Positions 27,205-33,067 of a DNA stretch of 44,657 nt are shown here, in pieces; position 1 is the stretch's first letter; each line of letters begins with the position of its first letter. Origin of the DNA: a virus; IMG/VR virus record IMGVR_UViG_3300047481_001561, positions 1 to 44,657 of that record; one strand, 5' to 3'. The translations under genes were made by a program, and so were the position numbers. Below the pieces are notes generated by a model. It searched no databases. It had not been told where the DNA came from and worked only from the letters and a program-made list of their open reading frames with translations.

Positions 27205-27287
27205 GAACACTCACCCTAGCCCTGTGGCTGTACGTTATGTTTATGATAACATTCCTTGCACGCTACTGTTTCACGTGAAACAGTAGC
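27201..27287 (+). CDS. Possible 28-residue peptide overlapping the parS-like palindrome
   Basis: An ATG overlaps the previous stop (ATGA) and opens a short frame, MRTLTLALWLYVMFYDNIP and so on, with a hydrophobic first half. The last codons run through the 26-bp palindrome at 27263-27288. Coupled translation is possible, but the peptide has no independent support. Confidence 0.25.
27268..27283. promoter_or_regulatory. Exact parS-type (ParB-binding) site
   Basis: TGTTTCACGTGAAACA is identical to the widely conserved bacterial chromosomal parS consensus. It is the core of a perfect 26-bp palindrome at 27263-27288 lying after the first plus-strand genes. The corresponding place in cassettes 3 and 4 holds a T-run terminator, but this palindrome has no T run on the plus strand. 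No parA or parB gene is visible in the window. Binding by host ParB is an inference. Confidence 0.6.
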
Positions 27288-27290
27288 AGC

Positions 27291-27408
27291 TTATAAAAAA
27301 TATACCGCTATATTTTTTATAGCGCAGGCGCCAAATTATAGCATATAATTTGCAACCGTGTCAAGCCCCAGAGCCGCCGTTTGTCGGGTAGGATCGACCG
27401 CTGGTCGG
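27291..27408 (-). promoter_or_regulatory. Regulatory cassette 1: operator pair, minus-strand promoter, hairpin with T run
   Basis: Two CCG-N5-CGG operators lie at 27377-27387 and 27398-27408, 21 bp apart. The minus-strand promoter is TTGACA (27359-27364), 18-base spacer, TATAAT (27335-27340). The operator centres are about -54 and -75 from the expected start. The transcript would begin near GGCGCC and meet a stem CGCTATA/TATAGCG (27306-27324), then a T-rich stretch, giving an RNA of only about 40 bases. The -10 is also half of an AT palindrome (AAATTATA, GCA, TATAATTT). Confidence 0.75.
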
Positions 27409-27448
27409 CTGATGTGTGGTAGACTGTGGGGGTATGGGTGGTAGGCAA

Positions 27449-27491
27449 TTGTCGCTTGGGCGACATTTGACCTCAAAAATTCAGGTATACT
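27449..27491 (+). promoter_or_regulatory. Plus-strand operator palindrome and -10 element for the HAD gene
   Basis: The inverted repeat TGTCGC/GCGACA (27450-27465) is centred 28.5 bp before TATACT (27486-27491). The same arrangement occurs before the second HTH gene at 30225-30268. No good -35 is seen at 17 bases, which suggests activator dependence. Confidence 0.45.
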
Positions 27492-27615
27492 TGTTTCTGT
27501 TGTAAGGCATGACTCTAGGCGGCCAGTAACCCCGCCTACCCTCGGATAGGGCCGATAGGGCAAGGGCAGACAAGTTAAACCTTACAACATTCTAGACTTT
27601 ATAAGGATATAGGTT

Positions 27616-28092
27616 ATGAAAAGGATAGCGATCTATGATATGGATGGCACAATCGTTTGCAGTATGCACAGGTATCGTACCATTGTTGATAACGGTATTG
27701 AGCGCATTGACCTCGACTACTGGCGTGCTAATGAATATCGCGCACTTGATGACAGTTTGTTACCACTTGCAGAACAATATAAAAACGATCTCGATGATCC
27801 CCACTGTATTGTTGTTATTGCTACTGCCCGCATTTTGCGGAACGCTGATCGTGCATTTATTTATAGCAAACTAGGCACTCCCGATCATATCGTTAGCCGT
27901 AATGAAAATGATAACCGTTCTGGCGGTACTCTCAAGATTGAGGGACTAAAACGGATTTTCAAATTGTATAGCAATTTAGGTTATCATTTTAATGACGCTG
28001 TATTTTATGAGGATAATGTAGCATATCTTAAAGCGGTTTGTGATTACTTTAACATTAGGGGCGTTTATGTTCCAAGCAAACAAGGACATTGA
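27616..28092 (+). CDS. HAD-superfamily phosphatase
   Basis: The protein has 158 residues. HAD motif I is YDMDGT (nucleophile Asp8, acid Asp10), motif II is VIATAR near 70, Lys in TLKIEGLKR serves as motif III, and motif IV is FYEDN near 137. It likely removes phosphate from nucleotides or polynucleotide ends, as in phage polynucleotide phosphatases, but the substrate cannot be read. It begins an operon with two tiny genes and has its own regulatory region. AAGGA precedes the ATG. Confidence 0.8.
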   Translation: MKRIAIYDMDGTIVCSMHRYRTIVDNGIERIDLDYWRANEYRALDDSLLPLAEQYKNDLDDPHCIVVIATARILRNADRAFIYSKLGTPDHIVSRNENDNRSGGTLKIEGLKRIFKLYSNLGYHFNDAVFYEDNVAYLKAVCDYFNIRGVYVPSKQGH

Positions 28093-28093
28093 T

Positions 28094-28264
28094 ATGGAAA
28101 ATGTAGCAACCATTCGTGATAAGTTTATTGATCTTTATTATAACATTTATGGCTTTTATCCTAGCTTTGGCAGTTATAGGGATTGGAACGATCCTCAATG
28201 GCTAAATCGCATGTATGATAGCCTTTATAAAGAATATAACAGTTTACCAGAGGAATTAGTATGA
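28094..28264 (+). CDS. Hypothetical small acidic protein
   Basis: The 56-residue product starts MENVATIRDKFIDLYYN, preferred because AAGGA is 7 bases upstream. It is rich in Tyr and Trp (FYPSFGSYRDWNDPQWLN) and predicted helical. It begins one base after the HAD gene stop and overlaps the next gene by ATGA. Function unknown. Confidence 0.6.
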   Translation: MENVATIRDKFIDLYYNIYGFYPSFGSYRDWNDPQWLNRMYDSLYKEYNSLPEELV

Positions 28265-28464
28265 GCGAGCAATATTGGAAAGACCTAGCCAACCGTTCTA
28301 CGTTTTGGCATAAACTTGCTAGTCGCATGTTGTTAAAAAATGCAGAACGATATTTACAATGTTCTAGAAACGATATTAGTCGCGGCCACTTGGTAGGCGC
28401 TGAATTGTACCAAAAAATGGCACAGCGTAATCTTGCAATTTGGGATAGCTTGCACAAAGTTTAG
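28261..28464 (+). CDS. Hypothetical small helical protein
   Basis: The 67-residue product is basic and helical (WHKLASRMLLKNAERYLQC, GAELYQKMAQRNLAIWDSLHKV). Its ATG overlaps the preceding stop, so it is translated with it. Its end abuts a parS-like site. No family is recognised. Confidence 0.6.
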   Translation: MSEQYWKDLANRSTFWHKLASRMLLKNAERYLQCSRNDISRGHLVGAELYQKMAQRNLAIWDSLHKV

Positions 28465-28479
28465 GTTTCACGTGGAACA
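28464..28479. promoter_or_regulatory. Second parS-like site, one mismatch
   Basis: Read on the minus strand it is TGTTCCACGTGAAACC, which fits TGTTNCACGTGAAACA at 15 of 16 positions. It overlaps a 9-bp hairpin, ACGTGGAAC/GTTCCACGT (28470-28490). It lies 1.2 kb from the exact site and again at the end of a plus-strand operon. Confidence 0.45.
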
Positions 28480-28489
28480 TGGTTCCACG

Positions 28490-28609
28490 TTATAAAAACC
28501 ACACCGATATAAATTTTATATCGGTGGCGCCAAAAATTATACCATAATTTTTGCGGCCGTGTCAAGGCCTGCGGCGACCGTTCGTCGGCTGGTAGCTGCC
28601 GCTGGTCGG
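28490..28609 (-). promoter_or_regulatory. Regulatory cassette 2: operator pair, minus-strand promoter, palindrome with T run
   Basis: Operators CCG-N5-CGG lie at 28578-28588 and 28599-28609 (21 bp apart). The promoter is TTGACA (28560-28565), 18 bases, TATAAT (28536-28541), then GGCGCC. A perfect 25-bp palindrome, CACCGATATAAA-T-TTTATATCGGTG (28502-28526), follows the start site, and GGTTTTTATAA on the minus strand follows that. The geometry equals cassette 1. Confidence 0.75.
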
Positions 28610-28675
28610 TCGGATGTGCGGCGGCCCCTAGCCGATGGACGGCGGCGAATTGTGGCACTATCTGGCATTTTATGG

Positions 28676-28681
28676 TATACT
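28676..28681 (+). promoter_or_regulatory. Extended -10 element before the exonuclease gene
   Basis: TGGTATACT contains an extended -10 (TGnTATACT). No clear -35 is present at 17 bases. It lies 32 bases before the exonuclease start. Confidence 0.45.
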
Positions 28682-28712
28682 AGGGGTTGCTCAACTTTTA
28701 AGGTTATAAATT

Positions 28713-29405
28713 ATGAAACGACAATACTTCGCTGTTCTAGATACTGAAACGACCATTAACGATACCGTTATGGATTTTGCCATTGTGGTTTGTGACCGTC
28801 ACGGCAAGATTTACAATAGTTGTAGCGTTCTAGTTCGTGAGTTCTATGATCCTGCTACACTGTTCCATGATAAAAATGCTAACGGTTTTTGGTCTAATGC
28901 TAACTTAGAGCGTCGTCGTGCTAATTATCAGAACATGCTAGATTCTGGTACACGTATGCTTGCGTCTGTAACTGCTATAAATAATTGGATCAATAAATGT
29001 ATCGGTACTTATGATCCGATCCTTACTGCATACAATCTAGCTTTCGACTCTAGCAAATGCGCTAATTCTGGTATCGTTCTAGATTCTTTCACTAGCCGCT
29101 TTTGCCTTTGGCAAGCCGCTGTTGGCAATATCTGCCGTTCCAAAAAGTATAAGCGTTTTGTGCTCGACAATCATCGTTTCAATAATGCGACCGATAAAGG
29201 TAATATGACGTTCAAGACTGATGCCGAGACTGTTGCAGGTTTTGTAACTGGTAATCTTATTACTGAGCCGCATACTGCGCTTGAAGATGCTAGAGATTTC
29301 GAGATTCCAATCCTACAAAAAATTGTACGTTCTAAAGGTTGGCGCGATCGCATCGAACCCTATGACTGGAAAAAGTTTCAGGTAAAGGATCATTACAATG
29401 TTTGA
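28713..29405 (+). CDS. DEDD-family 3'-5' exonuclease (DnaQ/RNase T-like)
   Basis: The protein has 230 residues. Exo I is VLDTETT (Asp10, Glu12), Exo II is in AYNLAFDSSK near 110, and Exo III is HTALEDARDFE near 190 (DEDDh type). Such enzymes trim 3' ends of DNA or RNA, as in proofreading or nucleotide scavenging. It overlaps the next gene by 8 bases, forming a three-gene operon with the SemiSWEET-like and SprT-like genes. Confidence 0.85.
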   Translation: MKRQYFAVLDTETTINDTVMDFAIVVCDRHGKIYNSCSVLVREFYDPATLFHDKNANGFWSNANLERRRANYQNMLDSGTRMLASVTAINNWINKCIGTYDPILTAYNLAFDSSKCANSGIVLDSFTSRFCLWQAAVGNICRSKKYKRFVLDNHRFNNATDKGNMTFKTDAETVAGFVTGNLITEPHTALEDARDFEIPILQKIVRSKGWRDRIEPYDWKKFQVKDHYNV

Positions 29406-29649
29406 AGCATTCGGCGTTCTAGGTTCTATACTGCTTGGGGCTTCGGCCCTGCCCCAAGCTGTCGAATCCTATCGTTCTAAAAATTCAGACGGGCTTACCT
29501 TAGGTTTTATAGCGATGTGGTGGATTGGTATGGTTTCCATGACAATCTATATCGTACCCAAGGGTGATATGATTCTTATAGCAAACTATATTGCCAATCT
29601 ATTTCTTGTAACAATTATTGCGAGGTATAAATTATGGCCGATTCGTTGA
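29398..29649 (+). CDS. SemiSWEET-like PQ-loop membrane protein
   Basis: The protein has 83 residues, the usual size of a SemiSWEET half-transporter. Three hydrophobic helices are visible (about 5-22, 36-53, 58-77). The first ends in LPQ (Pro19-Gln20), the PQ-loop motif, and YRSKNSDGLTLGFIAMWWIGM follows as in SWEET families. SemiSWEETs dimerise and carry sugars. AAGGA precedes the ATG, and both ends overlap neighbours, so it is truly part of the operon. The substrate is unknown. Confidence 0.75.
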   Translation: MFEAFGVLGSILLGASALPQAVESYRSKNSDGLTLGFIAMWWIGMVSMTIYIVPKGDMILIANYIANLFLVTIIARYKLWPIR

Positions 29650-30023
29650 TAAAAGTTGTAACAGCCGCTGTTACCCTACACTGGACTGCTATGCAAGAAT
29701 TATGGCCAGAACTAAAAAGGCATAGCGTTCCAAAAGTTAGAATTAGCAATCGCATGTATCGCACTGCGGGTTTAGCCCATTGCGAGGTGCATGAGGTAGA
29801 ATTTGCTAGCAAATTCTTTAACCGTTATAAAGCTGAGATGCTTTGCGTTATTGTACCGCATGAGCTAATCCATGTTGCAGATTATATAATTAACGGCGAA
29901 GACCCTACCGACTTTTGGCATGGGCCTGATTGGCGTCGCATGATGCTAGAATATGGCTTGCCACCAAGTGCAACCCACGAATATTATATAAATAAAAACG
30001 AACCAATTGTGAGGACGTTATAG
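29634..30023 (+). CDS. SprT-like zinc metalloprotease
   Basis: The protein has 129 residues with HELIH at 76-80 and His96 in WHGPDW, the HExxH...H layout of SprT-like proteases. The N-terminal half has FNRYKAEMLCVIVPHE typical of the family. SprT/Spartan proteins cut proteins, in some cases those crosslinked to DNA. It overlaps the SemiSWEET-like gene by 16 bases and ends just before a strong terminator. Confidence 0.8.
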   Translation: MADSLIKVVTAAVTLHWTAMQELWPELKRHSVPKVRISNRMYRTAGLAHCEVHEVEFASKFFNRYKAEMLCVIVPHELIHVADYIINGEDPTDFWHGPDWRRMMLEYGLPPSATHEYYINKNEPIVRTL

Positions 30024-30028
30024 AAACA

Positions 30029-30055
30029 ATAGCGGCGCAAGCCGCTATATTTTTT
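30029..30055 (+). terminator. Intrinsic terminator of the exonuclease operon
   Basis: ATAGCGGC and GCCGCTAT form an 8-bp stem with a GCAA loop, followed by ATTTTTT. It ends the plus-strand operon just upstream of cassette 3. Confidence 0.85.
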
Positions 30056-30060
30056 GCTAT

Positions 30061-30205
30061 ATCGCTCTAAGTTATAGAATTTATAGCGATGGCGCCAAAA
30101 TTATGATATAATTATATCATAATTATTGTGCCCGTGTCAACCCCTTGGGGGTGCCGCTGGTCGGATGGTGTCTGCCGTTGGTCGGGTTGGGTTGCCGCTG
30201 ATCCA
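30061..30205 (-). promoter_or_regulatory. Regulatory cassette 3: three operators and minus-strand promoter
   Basis: Operators lie at 30154-30164 and 30175-30185 (21 bp apart) with a weaker third copy at 30195-30205. The promoter is TTGACA (30135-30140), 18 bases, TATAAT (30111-30116). A longer AT palindrome surrounds the -10 and GGCGCC follows. ATCGCT/AGCGAT repeats (30061-30090) sit where the other cassettes have their palindrome. Confidence 0.7.
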
Positions 30206-30224
30206 CCTGATGAATGGTAGGCCA

Positions 30225-30268
30225 ATTGTCGCCGTGACGACAATCTACCAGGCAAACCCGTGTATAAT
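30225..30268 (+). promoter_or_regulatory. Plus-strand operator palindrome and -10 for HTH paralogue 2
   Basis: ATTGTCG/CGACAAT (30225-30244) is centred 28.5 bp before TATAAT (30263-30268), matching the HAD gene promoter. The flank GGTAGGCCAATTGTCG is shared almost exactly with 27440-27456. Confidence 0.5.
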
Positions 30269-30324
30269 AGATTCTGTTGCAGGGGACATGGGGTCGAATC
30301 TGCAACGGTTCTAGGAGTTATAGC

Positions 30325-30651
30325 ATGGCAGAAAAAGCCGTTAACTATACGCCTGAGCAAACTGCTAAGATTATAGCAGATTATCAGGCAGGGGTTGCCG
30401 TCGAGCAAATCGCTCAGGCAATGGGTAAAACCGTTCGTTCGATTGTAGCGAAACTTTCTCGTGAGAAAGTTTACGTTGCAAAACAGTACGTTACAAAAAC
30501 TGGCGAAAAGCCTGTTAAAAAAGATGTAACGGCCGATGCGATCGGTGCGATCCTTCGCTTGTCAGAGAATGATATAGATTCTCTAACTAAGGCAAACAAA
30601 AGCGCTCTCAAGGCGATTTTCGATGCCTTAGCAAACAGCAAACCGCTGTAA
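30325..30651 (+). CDS. HTH DNA-binding protein, paralogue 2
   Basis: The start at 30325 (MAEKAVNYTPEQ) is chosen over an upstream ATG because AGGAG lies 8 bases before it. The protein has 108 residues and is very close to paralogue 1 through the HTH (VEQIAQAMGKTVRSIVAKL and SREKVYVAKQY) and in the NKSAL C-terminal helix. It follows cassette 3 directly. Paralogues 1 and 2 likely arose by duplication within this block. Confidence 0.75.
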   Translation: MAEKAVNYTPEQTAKIIADYQAGVAVEQIAQAMGKTVRSIVAKLSREKVYVAKQYVTKTGEKPVKKDVTADAIGAILRLSENDIDSLTKANKSALKAIFDALANSKPL

Positions 30652-30657
30652 AAATCA

Positions 30658-30678
30658 GAGCGGCCTAAAAAGCCGCTC
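30658..30678 (+). terminator. Hairpin after HTH paralogue 2
   Basis: GAGCGGC and GCCGCTC form a 7-bp stem with a 7-base loop. Only a short GTTCT follows, so termination would be partial, as after paralogue 1. Confidence 0.5.
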
Positions 30679-30704
30679 GTTCTAAACTCTAGAAAGGAAC
30701 TGTT

Positions 30705-31019
30705 ATGGAAAAGATGACTAAAAATCAAAAGATTATCCGCAAAGATATATTGGCTTATGTGCGCGAGTGTGGCGGAATTGTTCACAGTCGCCCGCCCGTA
30801 GGCGATGAAAACGGGTTTTGCCTTGTTGCTATGCCTTGTGTGCTCAATCCACGTCATGCTAAATTTTATGACGTTGCATTTAGCTGGTGTGCTGATAACG
30901 ATAAGTTTGATCGCAAGATCGGAGAGTTCTTAGCCCTAGAGCGTTGGGTAAATCGTGAAACTACCAAGATGCCAGGTTATATAATTGATAACATGCTTGA
31001 AATGGATTTGGTAGACTAG
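30705..31019 (+). CDS. Hypothetical protein
   Basis: The 104-residue product is not recognised. It has a helical basic N-terminus (KNQKIIRKDILAYVREC), a Cys/Pro/His-containing middle (GFCLVAMPCVLNPRHAKFYDVAFSWCADND) and an acidic end. AAAGGA lies 7 bases before the ATG. It is the last plus-strand gene of the block and ends in a strong terminator. Confidence 0.65.
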   Translation: MEKMTKNQKIIRKDILAYVRECGGIVHSRPPVGDENGFCLVAMPCVLNPRHAKFYDVAFSWCADNDKFDRKIGEFLALERWVNRETTKMPGYIIDNMLEMDLVD

Positions 31020-31033
31020 GGTTCTAGAAACTA

Positions 31034-31062
31034 TAACGGCCCCCAAGCGGGCCGTTATTTTT
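31034..31062 (+). terminator. Intrinsic terminator of the last early operon
   Basis: AACGGCCC and GGGCCGTT pair, followed by ATTTTTC. It closes plus-strand transcription just before cassette 4. Confidence 0.85.
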
Positions 31063-31093
31063 CTGATAACGGTTATAAATTATAGAATTTGCA

Positions 31094-31195
31094 CCGCTAT
31101 AATTTTTATAGCGGCCGCGCCATTATACTAGTATAATGGCAGGCGTGTCAAGCGATTTTGCCGCCATTCATCGGCCCCTAACTGCCGCTTGTCGG
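31094..31195 (-). promoter_or_regulatory. Regulatory cassette 4
   Basis: Operators lie at 31164-31174 (CCA-N5-CGG) and 31185-31195 (CCG-N5-CGG), 21 bp apart. The promoter is TTGACA (31146-31151), 18 bases, TATAAT (31122-31127), directly followed by GGCGC. The palindrome CCGCTATAA-AAA-TTATAGCGG (31094-31114) lies at the expected start of the RNA. No T run follows it here. Confidence 0.7.
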
Positions 31196-31235
31196 GTCGG
31201 TTTTGGGTGTAATTGGGTATAGTTATGGTTATTAT

Positions 31236-31343
31236 ATTGTTATAAAAAACATAACAATCTTGCGCCAAAATTTTACCACAAAATTTTGGCCGCTGTCAAG
31301 CGATTTTGCCGCCGTTTATCGACCCTAAGCCGCCGCCTGTCGG
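31236..31343 (-). promoter_or_regulatory. Regulatory cassette 5
   Basis: Operators lie at 31312-31322 (CCG-N5-CGA) and 31333-31343, 21 bp apart. The promoter is TTGACA (31294-31299), 18 bases, TAAAAT (31270-31275), then TTGGCGC. ATTGTTAT/ATAACAAT (31236-31258) forms the downstream stem. It follows cassette 4 by about 40 bases with no gene between them. Confidence 0.65.
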
Positions 31344-31436
31344 GTAGTTTTCATAACGGTATAAAAAGCATAATCGTGCTAAATTCTATAAACCATAACG
31401 ATATAGACCCCATAACGATATAGGTTCTATAAACCA

Positions 31437-31454
31437 GCACACCCCTAGGTGTGC
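31437..31454 (-). terminator. Hairpin downstream of the repeat-A promoter
   Basis: GCACACC and GGTGTGC pair across CCTA. On the minus strand it is followed by TGGTTTATAG, so it may end the transcript from the promoter at 31506-31535. Confidence 0.4.
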
Positions 31455-31455
31455 T

Positions 31456-31558
31456 GCGCCAGTGCAAAAACTCAAGTGCAAAACTTTGAGCTGGTCTGCG
31501 CCAACATTATAGTGGAAATCCTTGGGCCAAGTCAAGTAAGTTTTTCTGACCCTAAACC
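31456..31558 (-). repeat. Promoter-bearing direct repeat, copy A
   Basis: This unit and 31633-31743 share TGCGCCAGTGC, AGTGCAAAA, CTGCGCCAACATTATAGTG, AAATCCTTG and TGACCCTAAACC in the same order. On the minus strand it holds TTGACT (31530-31535), 18 bases, TATAAT (31506-31511), then GTTGGCGC, like the cassettes but without CCG-N5-CGG operators. A stem CTCAA/TTGAG followed by TTTTTG lies about 30 bases after the start. Confidence 0.65.
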
Positions 31559-31632
31559 AGAGCAGGTTGCAAGCAGTCCCAAAAAAATTTGCCGCGGTTT
31601 AGGGTCAGGTTGCCACGACCACAAAAAATATT

Positions 31633-31743
31633 TACTTGCGCCAGTGCCTAATCTAGTGCAAAATCAAAATTTCTGTGGTCCTGCGCCAACATTATAGTGC
31701 AAATCCTTGACACAAGTCAAGAGAATTTTTCTGACCCTAAACC
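31633..31743 (-). repeat. Promoter-bearing direct repeat, copy B
   Basis: Second copy of the unit at 31456-31558. The promoter is TTGACT (31715-31720), 18 bases, TATAAT (31691-31696), then GTTGGCGC. The TGACCCTAAACC motif (31732-31743) lies just upstream of an A-rich stretch next to the -35. No gene is present in 31020-31805 on either strand; the stretch is filled by cassettes 4-5 and these repeats. Confidence 0.65.
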
Positions 31744-31765
31744 GTAATAACCCACGGTCACGGGC

Positions 31766-31791
31766 AATAAAAAACCCTGCACAGGGCAGGG
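31766..31791 (-). terminator. Terminator after HTH paralogue 3
   Basis: On the minus strand CCCTG and CAGGG form a stem, followed by TTTTTTATT. It ends the two-gene operon 32911-31806. Confidence 0.75.
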
Positions 31792-31805
31792 CTATTTGTG
31801 TAGGA

Positions 31806-32126
31806 TTAAATCGATTTATCCAGTTTAGGGTCAAGTAATCGCCTGTTAAGTAAGATTAACACCGATTTATTCACCTTTTCTAGGCTTTCTAACTGATCGC
31901 TGGGAACCCCCAATGTTTGGGCAAGTTGTTCGATATACTCCCACTTCTTTACCGGCACCTCGCCACGTTTGTTGAGGTACGTCTTTTTTTGGTAGACACC
32001 CAAACTGGAGAGCTTGGCAATTATGCTACGGTCAGGGACGCCAAGAGTATTAGCAATCTCCAACGTAGTTGCTCCGCCTTTATATTGTTCAACAATCTTA
32101 TCTGTAATTTCTTTGGTATATTTCAT
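31806..32126 (-). CDS. HTH DNA-binding protein, paralogue 3
   Basis: The protein has 106 residues. It shares the layout of the other three copies (KEITDKIVEQYKGG, LEIANTLGVPDRSIIAKL, GEVPVKK, then LESLEKVNKSVLILL) but is more diverged in the HTH. It follows the 32141 gene by 14 bases. No strong ribosome site is visible; the dispersed motif GGTTTAGGGTC sits just upstream. A copy of the motif is also read as codons at its C-terminus (LDPKLDK). Confidence 0.7.
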   Translation of the reverse strand: MKYTKEITDKIVEQYKGGATTLEIANTLGVPDRSIIAKLSSLGVYQKKTYLNKRGEVPVKKWEYIEQLAQTLGVPSDQLESLEKVNKSVLILLNRRLLDPKLDKSI

Positions 32127-32140
32127 GGTAGTTTTTGACC

Positions 32141-32911
32141 CTAAACTGCAGCAATTTTACCAGTATTAATCTGCCAAGGCAGCAGCTCACTAATTGGTGT
32201 TTTAGCTGGTTCAACTTTTTGTCCATTAAACAATTCGCTGTCTACTAGTGGTGGTGGCATACTATCCCAGTTGTGGGGGTCTAGGATCATAGTCGATCTG
32301 CGGTTTTTAGGATGTGCTAGCCAAATTTGACACATCATGCTCTGTAATAAGATAGTCTGGTCACCTAATTGTGTGTCCCCCACCCCATACAATTTCCAAG
32401 TACTTTCAGCTGGCCTGGTTGTACCAGCTTTGGGTCCGCTGCGATAGGCTAAACCTTGCTGTCTAATAGCTAGCAATTCTTCGTTAGTAATGTTAGGTAT
32501 GTTTTGTGTTAAACTTTCATAGAGCAGTGGTTCTAGGATCCATTTAAGCTCGTGATGATCCTGCCAGTGGCTGTAGGGCTGGTTGTAGCTTTGGCGTAGT
32601 CCTAGTAAGACTAGTGGGGTAAGTTGTCCGTACTCAGGCTGTTGTGTTTGATTTTTTATTAGCAGGCTGCGGCGAACTCTGGTTAATCTGTAGAGTGTTT
32701 TGTCTAGGTCACTACTAGTATTCTTTTGCACAGTTTCTAGTGGATTGTTATAGAGTCGCCAACGACCAAAGTGTGCTACTAGTTGTGGTAGCAGCCAACT
32801 ACTGTAGTTTTGCAGTGGACTATTTTCCAGGTGTTCTAAAAATTGATCGTTGCTGTAGTTAGCCCAAGTTTCTAGGCCTAGTGTGTAAATGTCTTGTTTC
32901 TTGATGTACAT
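32141..32911 (-). CDS. Hypothetical protein
   Basis: The 256-residue product is not recognised. It is helical, rich in Leu, Gln, Tyr and Trp, with a Pro-rich C-terminus (DPHNWDSMPPPLVDSELF). It could have two lobes, residues 1-150 and 160-256. The stop codon lies within a copy of the dispersed motif. It is transcribed from the promoter at 33176-33205 through a 250-base leader. No Shine-Dalgarno is visible before the ATG at 32911. Confidence 0.65.
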   Translation of the reverse strand: MYIKKQDIYTLGLETWANYSNDQFLEHLENSPLQNYSSWLLPQLVAHFGRWRLYNNPLETVQKNTSSDLDKTLYRLTRVRRSLLIKNQTQQPEYGQLTPLVLLGLRQSYNQPYSHWQDHHELKWILEPLLYESLTQNIPNITNEELLAIRQQGLAYRSGPKAGTTRPAESTWKLYGVGDTQLGDQTILLQSMMCQIWLAHPKNRRSTMILDPHNWDSMPPPLVDSELFNGQKVEPAKTPISELLPWQINTGKIAAV

Positions 32912-33067
32912 ATGTTGTAGTCGGGTTAAACCCTAGTTAGGGCTGGTTATGGGGTGGACAATTAATTAAATTAGTTTCGATTTTTAGTTTTTTAAAATTT
33001 TTTAACCGGATTTTTACTACTTAAACTCTTGTGTTGTTGACTTGACCCTAAGCTGCGTCATTCTCAC

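Noticed and set aside
27263-27288. The 26-bp palindrome as an ordinary terminator
   Set aside because: No T run follows on the plus strand and the central 16 bp equal the parS consensus; a dual role is not excluded.
27336-27563. Minus-strand frame of 75 codons
   Set aside because: It lies across the cassette-1 operators and promoter; its codons follow the repeated operator sequence rather than a protein pattern.
28461-28658. Minus-strand frame of 65 codons
   Set aside because: It covers cassette 2 and has no ribosome site; it is explained by the operator repeats.
30112-30408. Minus-strand frames opposite cassette 3
   Set aside because: They overlap the operators and the start of HTH paralogue 2, which has a clear ribosome site on the plus strand.
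27336-31300. CRISPR array as an explanation of the repeats
   Set aside because: The repeats are promoter and operator elements about 0.2-1.6 kb apart, with no regular spacer-length units.
31449-31697. Plus-strand frame of 82 codons in the junction
   Set aside because: It spans the two promoter-bearing repeats and reads the repeated motifs as codons; no ribosome site and no homologous look.
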